Shown here one piece after another: positions 8,085 through 15,932 of a DNA stretch of 48,140 bases; within the stretch, counting starts at the first letter, position 1; the number at the start of each line of letters is the position of its first letter. This DNA comes from Nitrospirota bacterium. Lineage in GTDB: Bacteria > Nitrospirota > Thermodesulfovibrionia > Thermodesulfovibrionales > JdFR-88. The DNA is taken from positions 1 to 48,140 of the forward strand of contig JAKAMR010000004.1 in the NCBI GenBank assembly GCA_021812785.1. The letters run 5' to 3'. The position numbers and the translations under genes are program-made. The notes under the pieces are model-generated. The model had not been told where the DNA came from. It did not search any database and saw only the letters and a list, made by a program, of their open reading frames with translations.

Positions 8085-9317
8085 ATGAAAGTCATTGTCT
8101 TGGGCGGAGACGGGTTCTGCGGATGGCCCACATCTCTTTATCTGTCCAGCAAAGGGCACGATGTTTTCATAGTAGACAATCTTTCGCGAAGGGACATAGA
8201 CAATGAACTGGGGTGCGGTTCACTCACTCCCATAGTCCATGCAATGACGCGGCTTTCGGCATGGAAAGAAATTACCGGCAATTCGATACAGTTCGCCAAT
8301 CTAGATATCGCAACCGAGTACGAGCAGTTGCTCGGATTGATCAGGAGATATGCGCCCGAGGTGGTCGTGCATTTTGCAGAGCAGAGGTCCGCCCCGTATT
8401 CGATGAAGTCGGCCAGGCAAAAAAGATACACAGTCAACAATAATCTAAACGGCACCAACAACCTGCTTTGCGCAATTAGCGAATCGGGCATCGACGTGCA
8501 CGTGGTCCACCTGGGCACGATGGGGGTCTATGGGTACGGAACAGCGGGGATAAAGATACCCGAAGGCTACCTGAAGGTGAAGATGCTCGACGGGGTCAGG
8601 GAGGTAGAAACCCGGATAATGTATCCGCCCAGGCCGGGCAGCGTCTATCACGTGACCAAGTGCCAGGATGCCCTGATGTTCCAATATTATGCGGACAACG
8701 ACCTTCTGCGGATAACCGACCTCCACCAGGGGATAGTCTGGGGGACGAACACACCCCAGACGGCGCTCGATGAACGGCTTGTCAACCGGTTCGATTACGA
8801 CGGAGATTACGGTACAGTGCTCAACAGGTTCCTTATGCAGGCCGCGATCGGGCATCCCCTTACAGTCCATGGAACGGGAGGTCAGACCAGGGCCTTCATC
8901 CACATCCGCGATACGGTGCGTTGCATTGAGCTTGCCATTTTGAACCCGCCTAGGAAGAAGGAGGGCGTCAAGATAATAAACCAGATGACCGAGACCCACC
9001 GCGTGAGGGACCTCGCAAAAATAGTGGCAAGGCTCTCGGGGTCCTCGATCTCCTATTTGGAGAACCCAAGGAACGAGGCCGCTGAAAATGATCTTTCGGT
9101 TGAAAACAAATGTCTGCTGGAACTTGGGCTAAGTCCCACCACATTAAAAATGGGCCTCATGGAAGAGGTGATCGGGATAGCGAAAAAATACGCCGGGCGC
9201 TGTGACACATCGAAGATCGTCTGCACTTCCAGGTGGAGGAAAGATGCGCCGGGAGACTCCATGTCCGCGAGGGCCCAATATATACCGGGAGAAAAAGAGA
9301 AACAAAAATATGCATGA
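8085..9317 (+). CDS. sqdB: UDP-sulfoquinovose synthase (SQD1/SqdB family)
   Basis: Extended short-chain dehydrogenase that, in SQD1, makes UDP-sulfoquinovose from UDP-glucose and sulfite through a 4-keto intermediate. The match to plant SQD1 is strong motif by motif, from memory of that sequence: GGDGFCGW at the NAD loop, FAEQRSAPYSM, LGTMGVYG with T145, SVYHVTK with Y188/K192, TDLHQGIVWG, a long block RFDYDGDYGTVLNRF / QAAIGHPLTVHG / GGQTRAF..RDT, and NQMTE. Length (410) fits. A GGAGGA ribosome site precedes ATG 8085. Context is a glycan operon rather than a sulfolipid pair, as with archaeal Agl3 in N-glycan synthesis, so the product is probably a sulfonated sugar for the polysaccharide. The last ~25 residues are Lys-rich and look non-conserved. 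Confidence 0.9.
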   Translation: MKVIVLGGDGFCGWPTSLYLSSKGHDVFIVDNLSRRDIDNELGCGSLTPIVHAMTRLSAWKEITGNSIQFANLDIATEYEQLLGLIRRYAPEVVVHFAEQRSAPYSMKSARQKRYTVNNNLNGTNNLLCAISESGIDVHVVHLGTMGVYGYGTAGIKIPEGYLKVKMLDGVREVETRIMYPPRPGSVYHVTKCQDALMFQYYADNDLLRITDLHQGIVWGTNTPQTALDERLVNRFDYDGDYGTVLNRFLMQAAIGHPLTVHGTGGQTRAFIHIRDTVRCIELAILNPPRKKEGVKIINQMTETHRVRDLAKIVARLSGSSISYLENPRNEAAENDLSVENKCLLELGLSPTTLKMGLMEEVIGIAKKYAGRCDTSKIVCTSRWRKDAPGDSMSARAQYIPGEKEKQKYA

Positions 9318-9410
9318 AAAGAAAAATGCACAAAAAAATATGCGCAGGGGAATTTTTCCCCCTCGACGGGGCGGGTATACCCCGGCGCCGGGATACAAAA
9401 GTATAAAACC

Positions 9411-10667
9411 ATGCTCTTTATGGGGGCGAGCTTAAAAACTATGGAACCGCTTTTCTTCCTCTGCCTTGGAACATTGCTTTACGCATGGGCCGGCTATCTT
9501 CTTTTGCTTTCCGCCTTTTCCTTGGGCAAGGGGTTTGCCCGGAAGGAGAAAAAGTCACACCCGTTTGTGACGATACTGTTGACCGTGCGCAACGAGGAAC
9601 GGGCGGTCAGGGAAAGGATAAAGAACCTGCTTTTACTTGATTATCCCGCGGACCGGTGCGAGATCCTGGTTGCCTCGGACGGATCGACCGATGAAACGGA
9701 GCCTATTGTCGAGGGCATGCTCCGCCAGGGCAAAAACAAAAACCTTCCAGGAGGAAAGCCCAGGATCCGGTTGGTAAGGGTTGAGGCCGGTGGCAAGAGC
9801 CTTGCGCAAAACAAGGCGATCCCTTACGCAAAGGGAGAGGTCATCGTCCTTACGGACGCAAGAAGCAGGTTCGAACGAAACGCGATAAGAAAGCTGGTGA
9901 GGCACTTTGCTGACCGGAGGACAGGGTGCGTAAGCGGCAGGTTGATGCTGAGGCGCGACGGTTCAGCGATAGGGGAGAGCCAGGGCTTTTACTGGAGCTA
10001 CGAGATGCTGCTTAGGAAACTTGAAAGCAGGCTCGGGCTTATGCATACAGCCTCCGGCATGATAATGGCCTTCAGAAAGGACCTCTTCCGGCCTTTTGAG
10101 GCAAGTTACGGAGATGACTGCGTAATCCCCCTGGACATTGCGGCGCTGGGTTACAGGGTCGTCCACGAGGAGGGCGCCATTGTGTACGACAGTTTTCCGG
10201 CCACCCTGGATGGCGAGTTTGGGGCGCGCGTCAGGATGACCTTAAGGAATGTCACAGGCACGTTCAGCCGTATGCCCCATCTTAACCCGTTCAGGCATCC
10301 GCTGCTTTTTGCCGCGGTCTTTTCCCATAAAACGCTCAGATGGCTTACTCCATACTTCATGCTCCTCCTTTTGGTCACAAACTGTTTTCTCTTTCCCCAT
10401 GGTGTTTTCTACCGGACCTTTTTTTATGCGCAGGCCGCGTTTTATGGCCTTGGAGTTATCGGCTACGCGGGGGAAAAAAGCAGAGCCCGCCTTCCTGTGG
10501 CCAGCCAGGTATTCAGTTTTCTGCTTGCGAACGCCGGCTTTTTTTGGGGGGTTCTCAAGGCCGTAAGCGGCCGGAAGGTTACGTCTTACATCAACACTGA
10601 GGGGGGCGGGAGCACAAAGGACTACGAGCATGCGGATGGTCTGGGAGCGCGCAATGTTCGGGGTTAA
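9411..10667 (+). CDS. Membrane-associated family 2 glycosyltransferase
   Basis: Processive-type GT2 enzyme of 418 residues. One N-terminal membrane segment ([22 protein letters not shown] region) precedes the GT-A domain: [20 protein letters not shown], then LTDARSRF as the DXD-equivalent and [23 protein letters not shown] as the catalytic base region. A C-terminal set of about three membrane segments ([16 protein letters not shown] and following) is typical of hyaluronan/cellulose-synthase-like transferases. A QxxRW-like motif is not clean. ATGs at 9411, 9420 and 9441 are all possible; TATAAA at 9402-9407 could be an internal -10. The 93-base gap before it contains two small inverted repeats. 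Confidence 0.85.
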   Translation: MLFMGASLKTMEPLFFLCLGTLLYAWAGYLLLLSAFSLGKGFARKEKKSHPFVTILLTVRNEERAVRERIKNLLLLDYPADRCEILVASDGSTDETEPIVEGMLRQGKNKNLPGGKPRIRLVRVEAGGKSLAQNKAIPYAKGEVIVLTDARSRFERNAIRKLVRHFADRRTGCVSGRLMLRRDGSAIGESQGFYWSYEMLLRKLESRLGLMHTASGMIMAFRKDLFRPFEASYGDDCVIPLDIAALGYRVVHEEGAIVYDSFPATLDGEFGARVRMTLRNVTGTFSRMPHLNPFRHPLLFAAVFSHKTLRWLTPYFMLLLLVTNCFLFPHGVFYRTFFYAQAAFYGLGVIGYAGEKSRARLPVASQVFSFLLANAGFFWGVLKAVSGRKVTSYINTEGGGSTKDYEHADGLGARNVRG

Positions 10668-11889
10668 CAAGCATGTGGCCGGAAGGGCGGCTGAAGTGGC
10701 TGACGCCAAGAGAGCGGCAGGAAAGAGCGGGTTCATTCCGTTTGCCATCCCTGATATAGGGGAAGAAGAGATAGCGGAGGTGGCATCGGCGATGCGATCA
10801 GGCTGGATAACAACCGGCCCAAGGACAAGACAGTTCGAGCAGGAGTTTGCCGCCTTTATCGGAGGTGGTGTGCAGGCGATAGCGGTCAACTCGGCCACCT
10901 CGGGGCTCCACCTTGCCATCGAGGCCGCGGGGGTGCGGCCGGGCGACCGCGTTATTACGACCCCGTACACCTTCACAGCCACAGCGGAAGTGGTCCGCTA
11001 TCTGGGGGCGGACCCGGTTTTTATAGATATAGACCCGGCCACCTTGAACATGGACCCCGTCAGGGTCAAGAAATATCTGGCAAAAAAAAACCAGGCGAAA
11101 GGCATAAAGGCTATAATCCCGGTCCACTTCGGCGGGCTGCCCTGCGAAATGGACGAAATATTGAGGATAGCGGGAAATCATGGCCTTAAAGTAATAGAGG
11201 ATGCCGCCCATGCGGTCCCGGCGCTATACGGGAACAATCTTGTGGGATGCCTTGGCAGCGATGCCGCGGTCTACAGCTTTTACGCGACCAAGACCATGAC
11301 CACCGGAGAGGGAGGTATGATCGTGACCAGGGATCCGGCAATTGCTGGCCGCTGCAGGACGATGAGGCTGCACGGCATAAGCCGGGACGCGTTCGATAGG
11401 TACAGGGCAGAGACCCCGTCCTGGCAGTATGAGGTCGTCGCGCCGGGGTTCAAATACAATATGGGAGACCTGGCCGCCGCGATCGGCATACATCAACTTA
11501 GAAAGGTATGGCGTTTCCACAGGATACGCTCAAAGATGGCCGCCAGGTACAATGAGGCCTTCGGAGACTTGCCCGTTATCCTGCCGCCCCGTGCAAATTT
11601 TGGGGACGTCCATGCGTGGCATCTGTACGTGATACGGCTTGCCGATGATGCCGGTGTTCGCCGGGACAGGTTCATAGAGCTGATGGCTGAAAAAGGAATA
11701 GGCTGCAGCGTCCATTTCATTCCGCTCCATCTGCACCCGTACTGGCGGCAAAGGTATGACCTCAAACCGGGAGACTTCCCGAACGCGCTCAGGGCCTATG
11801 AGAGGGCGGTGAGCCTGCCCATGTATACAAGGATGACCCCTTCTGACCAGGAAAAGGTCATAACCGCGGTCAGGGACATTCTCAAATAA
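10630..11889 (+). CDS. DegT/DnrJ/EryC1 family sugar aminotransferase
   Basis: PLP-dependent transfer of an amino group, usually from glutamate, to a keto sugar nucleotide. Family hallmarks: [13 protein letters not shown] for the cofactor phosphate, [17 protein letters not shown] with D191, and the Schiff-base lysine K221 in [14 protein letters not shown]. The C-terminal part ([13 protein letters not shown]) also fits. ATG 10630 has AAGGA eight bases upstream and overlaps the preceding gene by 38 bases; ATG 10654 with GGGAG is the alternative. Together with the 4,6-dehydratase at 12734 it could make a UDP-4-amino-4,6-dideoxy-HexNAc, as PglF/PglE do for bacillosamine. No acetyltransferase of the PglD type is in the window. 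Confidence 0.9.
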   Translation: MRMVWERAMFGVNKHVAGRAAEVADAKRAAGKSGFIPFAIPDIGEEEIAEVASAMRSGWITTGPRTRQFEQEFAAFIGGGVQAIAVNSATSGLHLAIEAAGVRPGDRVITTPYTFTATAEVVRYLGADPVFIDIDPATLNMDPVRVKKYLAKKNQAKGIKAIIPVHFGGLPCEMDEILRIAGNHGLKVIEDAAHAVPALYGNNLVGCLGSDAAVYSFYATKTMTTGEGGMIVTRDPAIAGRCRTMRLHGISRDAFDRYRAETPSWQYEVVAPGFKYNMGDLAAAIGIHQLRKVWRFHRIRSKMAARYNEAFGDLPVILPPRANFGDVHAWHLYVIRLADDAGVRRDRFIELMAEKGIGCSVHFIPLHLHPYWRQRYDLKPGDFPNALRAYERAVSLPMYTRMTPSDQEKVITAVRDILK

Positions 11890-11960
11890 GTCAGAGGCGG
11901 AAAACGCCATCTGCCTCCGCCGTTACCAGGGCTTGCTTTTCTCCCTCACCGGTTTTTTTA

Positions 11961-12012
11961 TTCCCTCACCCCTGCCCCTCTCCCGATGGGAGAGGGGAAA
12001 AGGATTGGGGAC
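11961..12012. repeat. GC-rich palindromic intergenic repeat
   Basis: A perfect 10-bp inverted repeat, CCCCTCTCCC (11975-11984) and GGGAGAGGGG (11988-11997) with a 3-base GAT loop, lies within a CCCTCACCCC-type flank. It resembles the CCCTCACCCC...CTCTCCC dispersed palindromes seen in many bacterial genomes, which ORF finders translate as peptides like 'PSPLPLSRWERG'. It sits between the aminotransferase and the sugar transferase and explains why the downstream frame appears to open at 11933. It may fold in the transcript, but no T-run follows. Confidence 0.7.
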
Positions 12013-12022
12013 CATCAAGGCA

Positions 12023-12715
12023 ATGCAACTTGAAAAAATTAAAGCCGCAAATCCTGACATTCGATTCCAGGAGGGCATAAAGAGGTCTTTCGATCTTTTT
12101 TTCTCCCTTGCCGGTCTGGTCGTTTTTTTGCCGGTTTTTTTTATGGCGGCGGTGACGATAAAGCTGGACGGAGGAGGGGCGGTTTTTTTCAGGCAGGAGA
12201 GGGTAGGCCGCAATTTCAAGCCTTTTTGGCTGTACAAGTTCAGGAGCATGCGCAGTAGTTCCACAGGCGGACCGTTGGTCACCGTTGGCGGCGACAAGAG
12301 AGTCACGCGGGCAGGCGGGATACTGAGGAAATACAAGATAGACGAGCTGCCCCAACTGGTAAACGTCTTTAAGGGAGAGATGAGTTTTGTGGGCCCCCGA
12401 CCGGAAATAAAAAAATATGTCGAGCTCTTCAGGCCTCAGTACGAAAGGCTGCTCACGGTGAGGCCGGGGCTGACGGACCCGGCCTCTATCCGGTATGCGG
12501 ACGAGGAAAGGATACTGGCCCGTTCCGCCAATTGGGAAGAGTGTTATATAACCAGGGTGCTGCCGGAGAAGATAAGGCTTTCATCTGAGTACGTGGACGG
12601 CAGTAAAAATCTGTTCAACGATCTCATGCTCATAATAAGGACCTTTTCGAGGATCGGGGGGAAAGTAAATGTTTTTCAGATCATTAAAAAAAGAAGCGGG
12701 CATGGCGCGGCCTGA
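12023..12715 (+). CDS. Undecaprenyl-phosphate sugar phosphotransferase (PglC/WcaJ-type PGT)
   Basis: Monotopic phosphoglycosyl transferase that loads the first sugar-1-phosphate onto undecaprenyl phosphate and so starts the repeat unit. It has the single re-entrant hydrophobic segment (SLAGLVVFLPVFFMAAVTI), the FFRQERVGRNFKPFWLYKFRSM block and the catalytic-region motif DELPQLVNVFKGEMSFVGPRPE. The short form, lacking the extra N-terminal CoA-binding-like domain of WcaJ, is like PglC. The open frame reaches back to 11933, but that part is the palindromic repeat, so ATG 12023 was chosen (AAGG lies close upstream). The 3' neighbour is a PglF-like dehydratase, which suggests the substrate is a diNAc-6-deoxy sugar; this is inference. 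Confidence 0.9.
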   Translation: MQLEKIKAANPDIRFQEGIKRSFDLFFSLAGLVVFLPVFFMAAVTIKLDGGGAVFFRQERVGRNFKPFWLYKFRSMRSSSTGGPLVTVGGDKRVTRAGGILRKYKIDELPQLVNVFKGEMSFVGPRPEIKKYVELFRPQYERLLTVRPGLTDPASIRYADEERILARSANWEECYITRVLPEKIRLSSEYVDGSKNLFNDLMLIIRTFSRIGGKVNVFQIIKKRSGHGAA

Positions 12716-12733
12716 CGGTCTTTTATCTTGCGT

Positions 12734-14671
12734 ATGAAGACATTCTTCGCAAACAACAGGGCATTCTCTGTAAAAAACAGGCGGGTTGCCGTCACGCTGC
12801 TTCATCTGATGGTTGCGGCCCTGGCCAATTATCTTGCCTTTCTTCTCAGGTTCGATCTGAACATACCTTCGGCCTACCAGGGGCAGTTTTTTTCTTATCT
12901 TCCCTGCCTTCTGTCCATACGGCTTGCCCTTTGCATCCAGGCGGGTTTGTACAAGGGCCTCTGGCGTTATTTCGGCGTGAACGACCTGAAAAAAATTATC
13001 AGGTCCGTGACTTTTGGCAGCGTGCTGTTTGCGCTGCTGGTCAGATATCTGCCTGGCGGCGCAGGATATCCGTTGTCCATATATATACTGGACTGGGTTT
13101 TGCTAATCATGCTGGAGAGCGGGGTGAGGCTCGTTATCAGGGCCTTCAAGGGGACTTCGGCGGGGGGAGAAAAAGGCGGCAAGCGGGTCCTTATAATCGG
13201 GGCCGGAGATGCCGGTGAGATGATCGTGAGGGACATGAAAAATAACCCTAAATATGCGTACAAGCCTGTCGGATTCATCGATGACGACCCATATAAAAAA
13301 GGCCTGATGATACACGGCGTCCCGATCTTCGGGGGCAGGCCGGCGCTACCTCTTGCCGTCACGCGGAACAGGCCAAATGAGATATTGATCGCCATGCCCG
13401 GAGCGGGCCATAAAGCGATAAACGGTATATATGAACTGTGCAAGAGCTTCAACCTTCCTATAACAACCCTTCCCGGGCTTGGCGACATAATGGACGGTAA
13501 GGTCTCGGTTTCCCAGATAAAAGCGCTTCAGCTTGAAGATCTGCTGCAGCGCGCGCCGGTCAGGACCGGAAGGGAACAGGTAAAGGAGTTGATAAGGGGG
13601 AAAACCATCCTGGTGACCGGGGCGGGCGGCTCCATCGGCCAGGAATTGTGCAGACAGATCATGGATTACCGGCCCTTAAGGCTCGTGCTGTTCGATAGAT
13701 ATGAAAACGGGCTGTTCGCGATTGACTGCGCATTGAGAAAAAAGACCATCAAGCCCAACGGGTGCCGGGCCCCCGAAATTGTCTCCTTTGTTGGAGACAT
13801 GAGGGATGAGGCAACCCTTGAACATCTGTTTTCCGTTCATGCCCCGCAGATAGTATTTCATGCCGCGGCCCATAAACATGTGCCGCTCATGGAGCAGAAC
13901 CCTCTTGAGGCGGTCAGAAACAATATTTTTGGCACCAGCAATCTTATCACCGCTGCGTCCCGCCATTACGTGAAGGATTTTGTAATGATCTCAACGGACA
14001 AGGCGGTGAACCCGACCAGCATAATGGGGGCCACAAAGAGGGTTGCGGAGTTTCTTGCAATGAGGATGAACAGTTCCTCCCTCACCCGGTTTACGACCGT
14101 GAGGTTCGGCAACGTCCTGGGCAGCAACGGCAGCGTGGTCCCCACTTTCAGGGAGCAGCTCAAGAGGGGCGGGCCGCTTACCATCACACATCCGGATGTG
14201 AAGAGGTTTTTCATGCTTACGGAGGAGGCGGTCCACCTGGTGCTGGTCGCGGCGGCAGCCGGCAAGGGAGGAGAGATCTTCGTCCTCGAAATGGGAGAGC
14301 AGATAAAAGTGTTGGACCTGGCCCTGAATATGATAAAGCTTTCGGGGCTTGTCCCATATGAAGAGATAAAGATAGAATTCATGGGGCTCAGGCCCGGAGA
14401 GAAGCTCTATGAAGAGCTCTTTGATGAGACTGAGGAGGTTGTCCCTTCCCCTTTTGAAAAACTCAGAATGGCGGTCCCGGGAAAGGTGCCTAGCCGTGAG
14501 GAACTGGAATGGCATTTGAGCGCCTTGAGGGACCACCTTTCAAGAAGAGACCCCGGAGGGGCCGTTTCGGAACTGCGGAAGATAGTGCCTAATTTTGTTG
14601 GGCAGGAAGATGCAGCCGTTCAGATCAAAAACCGGTTTTTTCGTCGTGGAACTTTTGAAGATAGGTCGTGA
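12734..14671 (+). CDS. UDP-HexNAc 4,6-dehydratase, PglF/WbpM/CapD-like
   Basis: Membrane-anchored nucleotide-sugar 4,6-dehydratase of ~646 residues. Four N-terminal membrane helices lead into a first Rossmann domain (VLIIGAGDAGEM, residue ~150) and a second, catalytic SDR domain (ILVTGAGGSIGQEL, ~290). The active-site block STDKAVNPTSIMGATKR (~418-434) has Met in place of the usual SDR Tyr, as in WbpM, PglF and FlaA1. The family converts UDP-GlcNAc to UDP-4-keto-6-deoxy-GlcNAc. TTG 12728, two codons upstream, is an alternative start. The 3' end overlaps the convergent Nudix gene by 47 bases. It is the last gene of the glycan operon in this window. Confidence 0.92.
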   Translation: MKTFFANNRAFSVKNRRVAVTLLHLMVAALANYLAFLLRFDLNIPSAYQGQFFSYLPCLLSIRLALCIQAGLYKGLWRYFGVNDLKKIIRSVTFGSVLFALLVRYLPGGAGYPLSIYILDWVLLIMLESGVRLVIRAFKGTSAGGEKGGKRVLIIGAGDAGEMIVRDMKNNPKYAYKPVGFIDDDPYKKGLMIHGVPIFGGRPALPLAVTRNRPNEILIAMPGAGHKAINGIYELCKSFNLPITTLPGLGDIMDGKVSVSQIKALQLEDLLQRAPVRTGREQVKELIRGKTILVTGAGGSIGQELCRQIMDYRPLRLVLFDRYENGLFAIDCALRKKTIKPNGCRAPEIVSFVGDMRDEATLEHLFSVHAPQIVFHAAAHKHVPLMEQNPLEAVRNNIFGTSNLITAASRHYVKDFVMISTDKAVNPTSIMGATKRVAEFLAMRMNSSSLTRFTTVRFGNVLGSNGSVVPTFREQLKRGGPLTITHPDVKRFFMLTEEAVHLVLVAAAAGKGGEIFVLEMGEQIKVLDLALNMIKLSGLVPYEEIKIEFMGLRPGEKLYEELFDETEEVVPSPFEKLRMAVPGKVPSREELEWHLSALRDHLSRRDPGGAVSELRKIVPNFVGQEDAAVQIKNRFFRRGTFEDRS

Positions 14672-15152
14672 TCTCGTGCTCGAAGTTGCTGCTCAGAACC
14701 TCTTTCCCAATGCCGTTTTTGATCTCGTCCAGCCCCCAGAACCTGATCTCATCTATCTCCTCGGGGTTGAACTTAAACCCGCTTTCGATAACTGAGCGGA
14801 ACGTGTAGACGAGCTCCGTCTCATACGGATTTGAATGTTTGTAGGAGTGGAGGAACTCAATCGGGCCCTCCACTCCAAGTTCTTCCTTCATTTCGCGCAG
14901 CGCCGCAGCCTCCGGACTTTCGCCCGGGTCCACATGGCCGCCCACCGACGTGTCCCACAAGCCAGGGGCCACGTCTTTTTTTATGGAGCGCTTCTGCAAA
15001 AGTATTTCGCCCTTCCGGTTGAAGACAAGCACATGAGCGACCCTGTGCATGAGTGCGGGGTTGCCGTGTATCTCAGAGCGGCGGGCGATACCCGTCACCT
15101 GGCCTGCCTCGTTAACTATCTCCAGAAGCTCCTCGGGCATCTTAGTCGTCAT
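14625..15152 (-). CDS. Nudix hydrolase (YfcD/IDI-like)
   Basis: Hydrolyses a nucleoside diphosphate linked to another group X; exact substrate unknown. The Nudix box is perfect (GHVDPGESPEAAALREMKEELGV region, matching GX5EX7REUXEEXGU), preceded by the AHVLVFNRKGEILLQKRS strand seen in YfcD and isopentenyl-diphosphate-isomerase-like members. The frame extends upstream to 15299, but that part is antiphase reading of the upstream His/Gly/Asp-rich tail. ATG 15152 (MTTKMPEELLE) overlaps the upstream stop by 11 bases; ATG 15140 is the alternative. The gene is coupled to the secreted-protein gene and overlaps the convergent dehydratase 3' end. Confidence 0.88.
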   Translation of the reverse strand: MTTKMPEELLEIVNEAGQVTGIARRSEIHGNPALMHRVAHVLVFNRKGEILLQKRSIKKDVAPGLWDTSVGGHVDPGESPEAAALREMKEELGVEGPIEFLHSYKHSNPYETELVYTFRSVIESGFKFNPEEIDEIRFWGLDEIKNGIGKEVLSSNFEHEITTYLQKFHDEKTGF

Positions 15153-15831
15153 CCCCCCTGCCATGCCCGTGTCCCCAGCCCTCGCCATGGCGGCGGTCGT
15201 GCCAGTCCCCATGGTCTCCATGTCCATGACCGCGGTCGTCATCCTGCCAGTGGGGATGTCTTTCGTCCCTGCCATGCCCGTCCCTGCCATGTCCGGCATA
15301 GTATCTCTGAATGGAAGCGAAATCTTCCCCGCGGTCCCTCCGTTCGATTATCTCTTCCGGCGGCACATGGTAATAGGATGAGATGAACCTTAAATTGACC
15401 ATATTGACTATGTCCGGGTCGGTCAAATACCTGCGGCCCCGGTGCATGTAATACCCGTATGCCCTGCCATAGGGGGGGCCCATTCTTTCTACCCTCACCG
15501 GCACATAATATATGTCCGGATTCAGACGAAGGGCCATCGTGATGCGCCACCAGCTGTACCCCCTGCGCCGCATACTAATTATCTTGTATGGTGAGCAATG
15601 GGCCCTCCGCGCAAGGTAAAGGACAACAGGAGCGTCATTCTCCGGGACATCCCTCTGCACTACCACAACCTCCCTCTGTGGGGTCTGGTAGTAGTCACCA
15701 GCCGAGAGAAAGAAATTGTTCAGACCGCCGTTGCCGATCGAAAAACCAAGGTTGATCCCTGCCATGGCCGGCGCGGCCACCAATATGGAACCCAAGACCA
15801 GAAAAAGGGAAACGAGCCTCTCTTTCCTCAT
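15142..15831 (-). CDS. Exported protein with His/Gly/Asp-rich C-terminal tail
   Basis: Not assigned to a named family. ATG 15831 gives a good Sec signal peptide (MRKERLVSLFLVLGSILVAAPAMA), so the protein is periplasmic or outer-surface; the frame is open to 15879. The middle holds ARRAHCSPYKIISMRRRGYSWWRI and 'VERMGPPYGRAYGYYMHRG', rich in Arg, Tyr and Trp, and the segment FISSYYHVPPEEIIERRDRGEDFASI resembles a repeat of the first. The last ~45 residues are dominated by His, Gly, Asp and Arg, a composition common in metal-binding tails. The stop lies inside the start of the Nudix gene. Metal binding is a guess from composition. Confidence 0.75.
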   Translation of the reverse strand: MRKERLVSLFLVLGSILVAAPAMAGINLGFSIGNGGLNNFFLSAGDYYQTPQREVVVVQRDVPENDAPVVLYLARRAHCSPYKIISMRRRGYSWWRITMALRLNPDIYYVPVRVERMGPPYGRAYGYYMHRGRRYLTDPDIVNMVNLRFISSYYHVPPEEIIERRDRGEDFASIQRYYAGHGRDGHGRDERHPHWQDDDRGHGHGDHGDWHDRRHGEGWGHGHGRGDDD

Positions 15832-15932
15832 CCTATGCCAAATTCTCCTTTCGACATGATAGTATTGTAATCCAAACAATAAAAAAACTCATTTCTGAAA
15901 TAGTTGCTGATTGGCTATTATAGGCAAGCCCG

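Noticed and set aside
9347..9410. Hairpins GGGGAA/TTCCCC and CCCGGCGCCGGG between the SQD1 and GT2 genes
   Set aside because: No T-run and no matching regulatory class; may be chance GC-rich symmetry or an mRNA stem.
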